From Lyophyllum atratum (Eukaryota; Basidiomycota; Agaricomycetes; Agaricales; Lyophyllaceae): a DNA stretch of 64,000 nt. The stretch lies in NCBI GenBank assembly GCA_014905825.1, contig JACGCN010000077.1:54637-118636 (forward strand). Direction: 5' to 3'. Position 1 is the first letter of the stretch. Every line of letters starts with the position of its first letter. The translations under genes and the position numbers were made by a program. This document shows positions 48,900-60,835 of this stretch, in pieces. The notes under the pieces are model-generated. The model was not told the origin of the DNA, ran no database searches, and saw nothing but the letters and a program-made list of their open reading frames with translations.

Positions 48900-49986
48900 A
48901 ACGTGGGGATCGTAGATCCCCATTAACACACTAAGGGATCACTCTGCTCAAACGTTCACCAGAATTAACGAGACAAAACCTTTTTTATTGAGTACATAAC
49001 TACATCACTGCATATGATTCGGAGTCGAATAACCCCCTAATCACATGGCAGGTTTTACCCTATGTGAGTGTACCCCAAGATGTTTGCACCGAGTAGAAAA
49101 ACCAATATCTAAGAAGGACATATGAATAGACCACTAGTCTGGGCGGTCCAGGCACGAAACACCGTGAATTACGCTGATGATCTGCGAAGGTCCGTGGATG
49201 CGTAATGACACAAACCAAAAACCAACACAAAACAAAAGTGCTAGAAATCAGGGAAGTTCCCGAGCACGAAGTGGGAAGTGATTCCGAGAGGTAGACCGAG
49301 ATCCCGAGGTGAGGAAAGAGGTTCCGAGGTGCCGAGATATGGTACCGAGGATCGGAAAATGGGAGGACGAAGTCAAAGTTCAACTAAGACTTGGCAAGAG
49401 TTTGGATAGGGTGGGGTGTCAGAACAAAGTGACGCTGATGACTTTCCGAACCAAATGTCCGTCTAGCTGAGCCCGTGCCCATCAATTCCGCCATCAATTT
49501 CTAGGGCACCCCACCAGCCGGGGGGCGTACCATGTTAGGGTTGGTTAGAGGTTAGGTTGGTTAGAGTTAGAGTTAGGGTTGGTTAGCTCTGTTTAGGGTG
49601 GGGATATTTATCTTGTCTTGTGTGGTATATTTCGTTGATGCCTAGGCTGATCTACGGTGAATTACGGTGGATTACGGTGGCTGAATTACGGTGAACTACG
49701 CTAGCCCTGCCATTGTTTTGACTAGACACTATATCACGGTGAATGACGGTGAATGACGGTGAATGACGGTGGATTACGGTGAATGACGGTGGCTGAATTA
49801 CGGTGAACTACGCCAACCCTGCCATGGTTTTAACTAGGCGCTATATTATGGTGGACGGTGGATATTACGCTCTGAATTACAGTGAATTATGCTAACCCTG
49901 CCATTGTCTCTAAGACTAGACGTTGAACAAGATAATTTTCTGTGTAACATAAACAATTGTAATGTAAGTGTACTAAGTAACTAGCC
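48900..49986. repeat. gene-free stretch with TTAGGG-like and ACGGTGAATTACGG motif clusters
   Basis: No gene is seen. At 49531-49600 degenerate ggttagg/ttagggttgg units occur. At 49650-49895 the motif acggtgaattacgg or acggtgaatgacgg appears about a dozen times, in plus orientation, with tracts like ggtgaatgacggtgaatgac. Duplicated phrases (ccctgccattgtttt, gaactacgc) show local copying. Confidence 0.75.
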
Positions 49987-51617
49987 CTAGTAGCCTAGAT
50001 CTGGAGCTCTGCCCATGGCCGTCTTGATGGACCAGCCCGGCTCTTTGTCCTGCAGGGTTTCGAGACACGCGGAGGGAGTGAAGAACACTGTGCCTATTCT
50101 TCCTGGAGTAACGGTGTCGCCCGGCTGAGCCTGCTTGGGCGTCCAGCGCGCTATGGCGTGGAATATTTTGGAAGCCGGGAAGAAGCACAGTTGCCCCGGC
50201 CGGTAACTAACCATGATAAGCAGTTAGAGCGCGGTAGACGACGAGGGGAGGAGGGTTACCTGAACTTTGTATTTAGGCAAGGTACGACCATCTCCCCTCC
50301 GTCATAGTGGCCCACTGGGAAACTCACCGCCGGCCCATCGTCGCCGCCATCCAGATGTGGCTCCACCTGGAGCTTGAAAACGAGGGCGCGTCCCAGCCAT
50401 GGCCCGGGATCTTCTGAAACCCACACACCGGCCTCGAAAGCTTGAACGAATTTTGCGTATTCAGCAGGGAAGAGCTTCCGGAACCATATGCCGAGGGTCT
50501 CGGCCAAGAGGGCGGTCTGGAGGTAGTGTGCTTTGATGGCGGCGGCCCCCGTTCCAGATCTGGTGTGCTCCGATGAGAGGTAGAGACCCTGTAGAAGAAC
50601 AATACATCAATTGAGAATGCTAGAGAACGTTCAAGACACTTACATCTCCACGGTGGCCCAGCTGGGTCCAGCCGTGGACAAGGTGGATGACACCGCAGCG
50701 CTCTCGGTGCTCCACGTCAGGGTCCTCAGCGTCTGTGTAGCGCATTACGCGCGGGTCAACGTCATCCTTTCGGAGGGGGTGGCGTCTGTCGCTTTCGCTC
50801 AGCGTCGGGTGGACGTATGAGGCAAGCCACTGCGCCGACTGGTGATACCGTGTCACGGTTTTCTCCTGAAGGAGTAGAGAGGTAAGTGAGATATCCATGT
50901 CGGACAAAAGAGATATGTCACTCACATCTAACCCGTCCAATACCCTCTCGTTGTCCGGGGCATTTTTGAAAAACTCAGCCCACTTCCTCTGATTCTCGAG
51001 GGTGAGCGGTACGACCTCGGTAGGTTCAGTGAGCTTGACCCGTGCCGCTACGAAACAGAAAAGCGGGACCTCGTCGGGGTCCACAAACATCGCAGAGTAC
51101 CCCTGAGCAGGCACGGAGGGGTCTGCGAGGCGCTGGCAGTCGGCCTTGGCATCCTCGGGACGCACTAGCTTGAGATCGGGAAGCCTGAAATCCGTCTTGA
51201 ACTTGGGGGTGTAGGTGAGGAAGGCATCCGACCGTCTGTCAGCCAAGATCAGAGTCCTACGGTAGAGGCTGTCACCGCTTCGTTTAGTCTTGGAGCCTAC
51301 CAAGTCCGGAGTAAAGGCGTCAATCGGTGGATGAGGCACGAAATCGCTCGGGGATAGCCTCTGGAACAAAAGTCAGAAGTTGTAACCTTTTCCGAGGGTA
51401 TGCAGAGGTGCTCTAACCGGCAGCTTGGGCGCCTGATCCAAAAATGAGCAGGCTAATAAAAAACCGCAGTCAAGCAGGCGTACCTTGTCTTTCTGCTATA
51501 ACCGCAAAAGCCCAGAATGAGTCATGTTATTATTCACTGGTATTAGCTTGTAAAGCTTACTTTCTTGGTAGCCTTTTTAGCGGCCTTCTTCGACTTGGTT
51601 GGGGCTGATTTTGGCAT
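49987..51617 (-). CDS. 2-oxoglutarate/Fe(II) dioxygenase, TET/JBP-like
   Basis: Exons 51617-51561, 51495-51484, 51432-51418, 51360-50926, 50865-50644, 50588-50260 and 50206-49987 join in frame to 429 aa. The short basic start (MPKSAPTKSKKAAKKATKK) suits nuclear location. The C-terminal half has a dioxygenase core: EPHLDGGDDG (H325, D327), VGHYDGGEMVVPCL, YRPGQLCFFPASKIFHAI (H373) and PGRIGTVFFTP (R393). These supply the HxD...H iron triad and the 2-oxoglutarate arginine. The Y-x-GG, P, PG-x-L and G-R-x-x-x-F spacing is that of the TET/JBP family expanded in mushrooms, whose members oxidise 5-methylcytosine. Substrate and family placement are inference; a related protein hydroxylase is possible. 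Exons 2 and 3 are only 12 and 15 nt. Confidence 0.75.
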
Positions 51618-51774
51618 TTGAGAGAGTGGTACAAAGAAGGGTCTCCGGCATCCATGAAAATTTCACCCTGGAATCACATGACTGCGAGAATTTGCACATG
51701 ACTTTACTTTTGTTGGGGACGTAATTTTTATTGGGGACACACCAAGGGCGTAAGGGGCCCAGAGACTACAGTAC

Positions 51775-51786
51775 TTAGGGTTAGGG
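51775..51786 (+). repeat. interstitial telomere-type repeat
   Basis: Two exact TTAGGG units in gtacttagggttagggtatg, about 160 bp upstream of the dioxygenase start codon. Confidence 0.5.
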
Positions 51787-51871
51787 TATGAGCTCTCAAA
51801 TGCCCAGCAACCACCCCTAAGTGCTGGTCGGTACGTATCTCTACCCTACTGACTAAAACCAGCTTGGGGGA

Positions 51872-52402
51872 CCACTGGCGGGGTCAGTCCGCGGGCGACG
51901 CTCGTCTGAGCGCTCGAATGCCCGGTCCTGGCCCCTGAGTGCCGGTGGGTACACGGGCGACGCTCGTCTGAGCGCTCTATGCCCGGTACCCAACCAATGG
52001 CGGGGTCAGTCCGCGGGCGACGCTCGTCTGAGCGCTCGAATGCCCGGTCCTGGCCCCTGAGTGCCGGTGGGTACACGGGCGACGCTCGTCTGAGCGCTCT
52101 ATGCCCGGTACCCAACCAATGGCGGGGTCAGTCCGCGGGCGACGCTCGTCTGAGCGCTCGAATGCCCGGTCCTGGCCCCTGAGTGCCGGTGGGTACACGG
52201 GCGACGCTCGTCTGAGCGCTCTATGCCCGGTACCCAACCAACGGCGGGGTCAGTCCGCGGGCGACGCTCGTCTAAGCGCTCGAATGCCCGGAACTGGCCC
52301 CTGCGGCAGTGGGTACGCGGGCGACGCTCGTCTGAGCGCTCTATGCCCGGTACCCTGTGCAGTACGTGGGCGACGCTCGTCTGAGCGCTCGATGCCCGCA
52401 CA
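51872..52402 (+). repeat. 131-bp tandem repeat, about four copies
   Basis: Units containing gcgggcgacgctcgtctgag, cgctcgaatgcccggtcctg and ccctgagtgccggtgggtac recur with a 131-bp period from about 51890 (51900, 52031, 52162), with a partly degenerate last unit. Each unit carries gcgacgctcgtctgagcgct twice, half a unit apart, so the basic element is about 65 bp. The element is rich in the palindrome gagcgctc and in CpG. It lies between the divergent dioxygenase and the unknown gene at 52595. Confidence 0.9.
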
Positions 52403-52594
52403 AGCGTGCTGTACTGGCCGCGAAGCCATGCACCGCCTTGCGAGGTGGAGATCCTCGACAGGGGTGATGGGTGATCACAAACAAGAGGTCTGTGAGTTTC
52501 AATCGCACTTATGCTTGGCTGAGTTTGAATATTCTGAGTCCTAAATTGCAAGTTTGCCCTAAACACGTTCTCCGGACGTAAAACCAAAACCACC

Positions 52595-53876
52595 ATGGAC
52601 AGGCGGCATAAATTGTGCCAGGAATTGATCGAAGCGGACAAGGACTTCGCAGCGAAATTCCTTCGAGCTACAGAGCAAGGTTGGGTTGGGATTCTGCGTC
52701 AGGACAAGTTTCCGCAGGGCTTTTCGGAAGCGACGGAGGGGGACGCGGCTGAAGATGGGGATTACGAACCCAGGGGTGAGCTATTCTTCAACATCCCGCT
52801 TTTCCGAGATCCACGATGATGATCAACAGAGGCCATCGTGAGGCAGCACAGGGAAGACGCCGAGAAAGCCCCTCAGTTGCTTGGTGCTGACGTGAAGACT
52901 ACTCAGGCAGGTGTGGCGTACATTGCTAATGGACCACGATACACCGTTAAATTGTATGACGCAGGCACAAGAGGCAGAAGCCTGACCCCGAGCGCAGGTG
53001 GCCAAGAGGAGGTTCAAGCAACTCCCATTGCGCCATGCAGCGACTCTGCGGTCGGCATACGCGCTGACCAGGCGTACGAGTGGGGAGCAGAACAGGCATT
53101 CGGCAAGCTGTACCTATCTGTTGTACGCCTGAGTTACGGCTGACCAAGTCACCTCAGATGATACGTATGCTCCAGCTCAGGCCTCTGAGGATCGCGGACG
53201 TGACAGCCCTGGAGGGTCCCCTCGTCCCAGCGTGGAGGTGCGAGCGCAGAGCCCAGTGCCGCCTGTGATCTCGGCCTCTGAAAGGGAGCTAGAGGAGCGA
53301 TCTGACTCTGGCATGGAGACAGACAAGTCAAGCAGTAGTGGGCAAGACGACCCACCTCCACGCAAACCAAAGCCTGGAAGGCAACCGGTTTACATCGCAT
53401 CTCCTCGTAAGCCCAAGTTGACACCGACCCCGCCGTCCTCGCTTGGGATTATCCCGGCGCCTTTCCGGTCTTCGCCGATGAAGACAAAGAAGAGAGCATC
53501 AGATACAGAGGTAAAACAATGGGTCAGGGATGCATCGCGGCTGCAGCAGTTCTACGATGAACATCACGCGACCGACCGGGTGGAAGAGATCCTGGACTTC
53601 GTTTGTGGGTTGGGGGCCGCAGAGCATGCGGTCCCGGAAGCACACCGTATCAGGAAGCTGCTCGATGCACAGCGGGTGAGTAGTCTTAAGTCACAGCTCC
53701 ATTGAAAAGGCTCATGAGGTCATTAGCTGCGAATGTTACAAAAGACGTTGCAGGCTACGACGACCGCGCTGGTGGCCAATAAATCATTGCTGGACAAGAG
53801 AATAACGAGTGAACAAAGGGTCGTAAGTATTTGGGGATCGGCAGTCATAGGGTTGGTAAGGGGCCTAGATCCCTAG
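52595..53876 (+). CDS. unknown protein upstream of the BAH-PHD gene
   Basis: Exons 52595-52775, 52830-53122, 53181-53675 and 53754-53876 give 363 aa. No domain was recognised. Features: a helical N-terminus (RRHKLCQELIEADKDFAAKF), a Ser/Pro-rich charged middle (SEDRGRDSPGGSPRPSVEV, PPRKPKPGRQPVYIASPRKP) and a helical C-terminus (EEILDFVCGLGAAEHAV). The middle resembles the disordered linkers of chromatin proteins. It is divergent from the dioxygenase and in the same direction as the BAH-PHD and Ulp1-type genes. The last exon boundary is the least certain. Confidence 0.6.
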
Positions 53877-54055
53877 TCAGACCGGCTGGATAATTGTACC
53901 ACCGCCCTCCCCCGATCGTGAGAACTTGCGCACGCGCACAGAAATATGAGGCGTCCGTAGCCGATTTATGTTTCAGGCCCTATCGAGATTGATGTAAATA
54001 TATTTCATTGGTATAAATTGGAAACTTTTATTGAGGCAGGATTTCACTGTCTATC

Positions 54056-55186
54056 ATGCCCCAGTTGCGGCCACGAAAGGCGGGACGCGCCAATCAGCAG
54101 CTGCGAGCATCGGCTTCTACTCCTTCCGTTCAAGAATTCGAGCAGCTGCATCGCGTCGAACCTCTGATGGTCCGGGATGAAGTGGAAACCCAGAACAAGG
54201 GGAAACCGGTGTGGGTGGAGTTCTACGACAATGACGAGTGAGTCTCGGTCTCTACAGCGTGGTTTTCTGCTGATACCTAAGCCAATAGTGTTTTCGTCCG
54301 CCATGTGGATATTCCCACCAAGCCAGAGCCCGGAGATTACTGGAAGGCAAAAATTCAAGCCGTTAGGTCTGATCATGGCACGGGCAAGACATGGGTAGCG
54401 GTGAAGTGGTATTACTCCAGAACCGACTTCGAGGATACCAAATGGAAGACGAGTTTAGAGTGAGTTCCGCCCTTGTCTCTCACATTACTTAGACGCTCAA
54501 TGTTTCGTCAGAAAAGCGATTATTCCCTGCTTGGGAGACGCCGAGTTGGTGCTATCTGACCATGTGGACATAATCGAGCCGCGCTGCATAGAATGTGAGT
54601 GATCATGACGGTCGCAGCCTTCCCAGCCATTCAACTTTTTTCTGTAGCCCCCCTGAAAGTGGTGGCGTTCAATGACCTCCTAAGGGTGTCTCACGTCCCC
54701 CGCGGCGCCTGGTTCATGCGCTTAACAGTCGAGTTGAGCACTGCAAAGCGCGGGTCATTGAAGGTAAGCGGTTTGCCGTATGTGGCAAATATTGTTACTG
54801 ATGAAGAACCTTCATGCGATCAGGGGGTGAATGGGTCTTGCGTGTGTGGTCAGATCTACGATCCCAAGGAAGATATTCAGCGCTACTGCCCGGAGTGCGA
54901 GTGTTGGTACCATCACGCATGCATGGACATCAATATGCCTTATGAGCGTGATGCGACACTATCGCCTGCGGCTGCGATCGCGCAGATCCCTTGCGTTCGT
55001 GGACTGACATCGCACACAGGCTCGGTCAGCGGCCCAGGCGCAAGGCTTTCGGAACTTGAAGGCTGGTTGGAGGAGGATAAACTCCCGGACAACTGGCGAG
55101 AACGCCTGGGAGAAAGGTTTTGTACCAAGGCGGAGGAGACGGATTGGGGCAGATACCAGTGCCCCACCTGCGCATCAATAATCTAG
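54056..55186 (+). CDS. BAH-PHD chromatin-type protein
   Basis: Exons 54056-54237, 54289-54459, 54512-54594, 54648-54763 and 54824-55186 give 304 aa. Residues about 61-184 look like a bromo-adjacent homology (BAH) domain: KPEPGDYWKAKIQAVRSD, TWVAVKWYYSRTDFED, ELVLSDHVDIIEP. Then a PHD-type finger follows: CVCGQIYDPKEDIQRYC, CPECECWYHHAC and, near the end, CPTC, giving a C4HC3-like ligand set with a long insert before the last pair. BAH and PHD domains bind nucleosomes and modified histone tails, so a nuclear reader is the likely role. The intron 54764-54823 (60 nt) is open in frame; it could be coding. Confidence 0.78.
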
Positions 55187-55393
55187 CATAGATCGCGCAA
55201 TATATCAATTTCCAATCGTTATTTTTAGGATCTATCAATGAGCCTCGGCTGCAGGCAACTAAATGTTTTTGCAATAACTATTTGATGGACTGATTGGGCT
55301 GACCTGCCGGTAGCGTTAGAGCAGATTAAGGGTTAGGCATGGCGGGGATATACATACACCGTTCTTCGCCCCCGCCCCACCCCCCTCTGAAGG

Positions 55394-58300
55394 ATGGACC
55401 TCGACTCCATGGCTGAAGCTTTCCAGGAAATTTTATCCAGCGTCGATTCCGACGGGGTTGAGGACCGGGACCTGGATGAGATGGGTGCTGCATTTGAGTC
55501 GATGTTATCCCGCGTTGGGGAAGAGAGTCCTCCCAGGTCGCTAACCCGCGCAGGGATGTTTGACACAGGCCGCCACCCCCCCAACACCACCTGATCCGAC
55601 TCTTGACGACATGGAAGCTTTTTTCGACAGTTATGTGAGCGAGCATTTTTTTCTCTTACGCTGCTCTCGTTATGGGAATACAGATTGAAGCCACGGAACC
55701 AACCCCTCCCCCTTCGAGGTCATCGAGTCGAAGACGACTGACCCGGCCACCGAAAAGGAAAGGAGGACGAACGGACGATGCTAGCCGTTCTTCCGGATTA
55801 TCCGGTGCCGAACCCTTTCCGTCAACGGAGCGCACCCCATCAATAGACCTGAGCCTTGACAAGATGCAGGCCATGTTCGACAGTATTGTGAGCGAGCATT
55901 TTTTTCTCTTATGCTGCTCTCGTTATGGGAATACAGATTGAAGCCACGGAACCAACCCCTCCCCCTTCGAGGTCATCGAGTCGAAGACGACTGACCCGGC
56001 CACCGAAAAGGAAAGGAGGACGAACGGACGATGCTAGCCGTTCCTCCGGATTATCCGGTGCCGAACCCTTTCCGTCAACGGAGCGCACCCCATCAATAGA
56101 CCTGAGCCTTGACAAGATGCAGGCCATGTTCGACAGTATTGTGAGTGAGCATTTTTTTATCTTATGCTGCTCTCGTTATGGGAATACAGATTGAAGCCAC
56201 GGAACCAACCCCTCCCCCTTCGAGGTCATCGAGTCCAAGACGACTGACCCGGCCACCGAAAAGGAAAAGAGGACGAACGGATGATGCTAGCCGTTCCTCC
56301 GGATTATCCGGTGCCGAACCCTTTCCGTCAACGGAGCGCACCCCATCAATAGACCTGAGCCTTGACAAGATGCAGGCCATGTTCGACAGTATTGTGAGTG
56401 AGCATTTTTTTATCTTATGCTGCTCTCGTTACGGGAATACAGATTGAAGCCACGGAACCAATCCCTCGCTCTTCGAGGTCATCCAGACCAAGACGACCCA
56501 CGCGGTCACGCAAAAAGAGAGGAGGACTGAGGCGGGATTCTAGCAGTCCCTCTGGATCATCAACCCGGGGTTCTGGCAGTTCCTCTGGATCATCTAGTCC
56601 GGAACGTTTTGCGACTCCGGAGCGCACACCAGCGCCCGACCAAGAAGGCAGGGAGCCTGTAGATGCAGCGATGGACCCGCTCGGTGCGTAATGCGCCGTG
56701 TTCGCATGATATTGTAAGACTGAGGGTTCCAATGCAGATGAGTACTTCCTGGATCCTAATCACTGGGCTACTGCATTACGTGCCCTGCGTACCTTGAAGG
56801 ACCGCGTTTGGATAGAGACCACGATCATTGACATGTGGCTCATGAGGCTGTGGTTGGATCAAGGTCGACGGAACATTCGATATGTTCCAACGATTTATGT
56901 CCGTCAGCATGCGCCTGATTTCTCGCTGGAGGAGATTCTTCGATATCGTCGTCTGTACAGGCTTCCGGTGGAAGGACGCACACCTCTGATCGTTATCTCA
57001 GGAGTTCTTCATATAGGGGGCAATCACTTTTGCGCGGTGATTTTTGAACCGGAGGCTCGGGAGATACACGTTCTCGGCCGGCGGTATATGGAAACCTCAG
57101 TTCACTCCATTTCGCATGATTGGGACGAATGGGGAGGGAGGCAAATCTGGAGGAATCTCGCCACTTTGCACGGATGGGAAGTTACGGAAATGACCGTTCG
57201 TGAAGTCAACTGGCAACAGAATGGATTTGACTGCGGGCCGATCGCGTGCCAAGTTCTCGAGCATATCTGGACCAATGGCTTCCAAAAGACAGGCCTCGTC
57301 TGGGACCTCCCTCCCCTTCCATGTGTGCATCCATTACGACTCAGGATGGCGACTTCTATCCATCACCAGGCGTTGACAAGCCACCGTCGGCTGAGAGCAG
57401 CCCCACGCGGAGATGACGTTTTTGAAGGTCTCCGAGATCGCCTTGATTCCGACCTTGACCAGCGCCTTCGCGCGGACCCGGGCTTGCACCTGAGGGTGGT
57501 CGACCAGAATCTCAGGAAGATCCTCCGCAAGTGCCGGGCGTGCCGGGTATCCGCTGCACAGCGTCGTAAGCAGCCGAAGGTTCGCGGCAGCGAGAAACAA
57601 CCTGAACACGGCGATGATGATGTGGAGCGTGCGAAGAATAGCCAGCCAGGCTATGAAGAAAGGTCCGACGCAGATGACCCTCCTGCAATTCGTAACAAGA
57701 GGTATCATGTCCAAGACTGGGACCAAGCCGCCATGGGTCGCTTTCCGCAACCCATCCCGCCTGTAGATCTTCCCCGCCTCACGTGTGCCCCCCATCTACT
57801 GTGGCGCTCGCCAGACAGGGACTTTGATGAATACGAGCAGGGTCCTACATTGCAAGCTCTGGAGCGTGTTGAGAATCTAACGCTCATGGAAGGGAACCTT
57901 AACCTGGTCTATCTCGCAGAACAAATCATCAGCAACCCTTGGACCACGTTCAAGGACTACGGATATAGGTTGGAGCCTAAGTTTCTACAGCAGTTCCATC
58001 TAACGGAGCCTGTGTTGACGCGGGAGCATATGATGGTCGTCGGTTTACGGCAACCCTCCCCACCTTCGGAAGAGATGGAATCAACTGTCCAGAAGACCAG
58101 GCGTGGAGATCTCATCCAGGTCTTTGACCGCGTTGTCATGGGCGCCCAGGAAATGATAGATGCAGCCGACGCCGAGCGCGACGACTCGTTATTTGTTACG
58201 GGGACCACGTCGGAGGGCAACTATATATATGTCGACCTTTGCCGCGACGCCGTTCAAGTCTCCGAAGATGACTATGTACGAAGCTGCGACATCGACAGTT

Positions 58301-60835
58301 TGATCTGGATCTCAAAGCATCCTCGGGTTGCTCAGGCCGCCAACATCTTCACCGCGCCCGTCATACGAGACAAGGCGCCCATCGCGAAACACAATCATGT
58401 GTACGTGGACGTCCTTTTACCCCCCAGTGAAGCCGATCGGGGTCGAGCGGGAGGCCGTACGGAATGGGTAGAGCGACGGTTCCGGCTCAGCAGGATCCCA
58501 CACTTGGCTCTGGGCAAGATGGGCGACGCGGGATGCAACGTGAACATCTTGATGTTCTTCCCTCGGATGCCGCATCAACATCCACACACCTTCCGGTGGG
58601 CGAACAAGTTACCTCCCCACCTTCTGAACATATTCTGGGATCAGGTGGTAATCCCTGCGATGAGGTCCACCACAGACCAATATCGACACGCACACGTAGG
58701 CCTCGACCGAGACCACGTCACCTTTAAGCAGAGAAAGGGGGCACAAAACAAAGTCTCGACCGTTCCATTCCAACCAGACGCTTTCTGGCAGCTGACCAAG
58801 AGCATATCAGACTTGGTGAGGTGAAACTTACGTCGAGTTAAATGCAGCGATCTCATTATACATCCTAGATAACCAGTCGGCACGACGACGAGGGCGAGGA
58901 AGACCTTGAAATGTTTGGATCTGCATTCTATGTGTTCGAGGTCAAGGGTTCGCAAAAGCACACCAACAACACGGAGAGTGAGGAGAAACCACTCGACCAA
59001 AGCCTAAGACAGGCTGTGAAAGATTTCCGCCACCAATTCTCTTGCCTGGACTGGGAATACATGGAGGATCGTGAGCACGGCGAGCTGATATGCGATGTTG
59101 GGTTCACGATCAACGCACGACACCCTGAGCCCTTGGTTGGGCTTTGGCGGCTGGACTGCTTGGAGGCATCTTATGGCGCAGCAGGATATCTGAGGGGCAA
59201 CATACATCGCATCAACACGCTGTCACACTACGGAGCTATGCAGGCCGAGACCCCCCGGGACCGAGCAGAAAGCACCCACGTTATGTTTCGTTCTTCTTAC
59301 AATCAGGCGTACGAGGTCGTGCGTTCCACGGACAATACCCGGAATCTGTTCTTGGAGAAGGATGTGTACAATCTGGAGAAGTCGTTCCTATCCGACAGCA
59401 AGTCGGTATGCGACCTATACGATGGACGACCAAAGAAGCTCCATTACGGGGTACGGGACGAATTTAGGATATCCGGGTTAGCTTTGAAGGAGCTGGACAC
59501 TTATGTGGACGAGATGGTACGTGGAACGGTCCTCCGGTCGATCGCCGAGCTTACCAGCCGCAGACGAGGGACTTCCTATCATCGGGGCCCATCGTCTGGA
59601 TACGATCCTCTGTTTGGTTCGAGTTCCTACGGAGGAGGGTCAGGCAGCTGACCCACCTTCAAGAACTGATTCACGGCTTCAATCTTCCGAACTATGGGAT
59701 CATATCAGGGCTCATGAGCTACCTAATGCAGTCGGTCTTGTCGACGCCGACCATGGTGAACTCGTACGTCCGCGAGAGCCTGGGTCTCCTGAACTTCAAG
59801 GCATCGACGGATCGGCACGGCATGTTCTTCCTTCACGAGCTGGACCTCACCAGAGACCACATCATACCTGGGATCCTGGAATGCGACGATCTGCAGGTGC
59901 AGCGTATACTGGGGATTGCGCCCAAACGCAGCCAAAACCGGCGGCGCCCAGGGGACATTGACGAAGACATGTACCCGCTCGGTAGTAGCCCAAGCTGGCG
60001 GCAAGTTCGAGGATCCCTGGAATCGAAACCGTGGGAGCTCATGCGCGACTGGAATTGGTCCCCCGAATTGGAGGCCTACATGGGGGACGACGACGCGCCT
60101 TCAGGGCAGAGGGCCGCTGGTGATTTGTTTGCGGAGTTTACGAGGCATCTATGGCTGGGTCTCAATGCTCAGTGGCAAAGCAGCTCTGAAAGGGCTTATC
60201 CCCAGACCGTCAAAGAAGCGTTGGAAACCTGGAGTGTTGACGCGATCGCGGAACGGGTGAAAGACCCGAAGTTTTTGGCGTGCAATGCGGGTTTGCAGGG
60301 CAACATACCCGGGAAAAAAGACAAGTCCTTCTCCGATCGCGTTTCCCAGTATTTCCGAAGGGACTACGGCAGCCAGAAAGGGTTTTGGAGGAACATTGCT
60401 GAGGAAGCAGTAGGGTTTGGGTCAAGATACATGACGGTATGCGATACCCTCGAGGACGACGAGATTGAAGAGCTCAACGGCCACCTCGGTACGCTCCTGT
60501 CATATTGTCAATGTCTCCCGAGATGGTCCTCCAAAGCGCCTTGGGTTGTTTCTCAAGGCCATGTGCAAATCGATACTAACCCGAGGTACTACCGGTTGGT
60601 GTCGATCGGAGATGGGTCAGCGTTGAAAAGGTCGAGGCGCAGTGCGCCTGCATTAACGGGAGCCAAGGCGATGAGGATCGGGATGCTGGAAATGCGAGGT
60701 TTCGACAGCCGAACGGCAAGACGCGCGGTGAATCAAGAGGGATGGGTCAGGAAGGCGATCAGCAAGGCACGTTCAAAGAAGGCGAAAAACAGACGCGGTC
60801 CTCCACGGAGCAAAAAGAGGATTGATTCCGACTGA
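55394..60835 (+). CDS. 1680-aa protein with Ulp1-type (C48) peptidase domain and repeated N-terminal exons
   Basis: Exons 55394-55513, 55569-55634, 55684-55887, 55937-56140, 56190-56393, 56443-56683, 56738-58815, 58869-59516 and 59558-60835 keep one frame. Residues 63-266 are three near-identical 68-aa modules, with a diverged fourth at 267-346. At 347-550 is a SUMO-peptidase-like domain: GNHFCAVIF (H443), EIHVLG and WQQNGFDCGPIACQVLEHIW (Q507, C512), i.e. the His, Gln and Cys of the C48 triad; the Asp is not clear. The long remainder has no recognised domain and a basic tail (ARSKKAKNRRGPPRSKKR). C48 domains are common in large fungal transposon-linked proteins. The 41-nt intron 59517-59557 and the gttggg donor at 55514 are unusual but preserve the frame. 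Confidence 0.72.
55635..56442 (+). repeat. 253-bp intron-exon module in tandem
   Basis: Each unit is a 49-nt intron (gtgagc/t...aatacag) plus a 204-nt exon (68 codons, phase 0 at both ends). Units start at 55635, 55888 and 56141; the intron of a fourth starts at 56394 and leads into a diverged exon. The three exons differ at only a few bases by eye, so the amplification is recent. Confidence 0.95.

Noticed and set aside
51846..52544. ORFs in the 131-bp repeat (RALRRASPVYPPALRG type)
   Set aside because: Their repeats simply follow the DNA repeat, in several frames, without exon context.
49987..60835. KDZ transposase or other DDE transposase in the accessory region
   Set aside because: I looked for a transposase-like catalytic core in the unknown parts of the 1680-aa protein and the neighbours and found no convincing motif series; the KDZ link is only by association.
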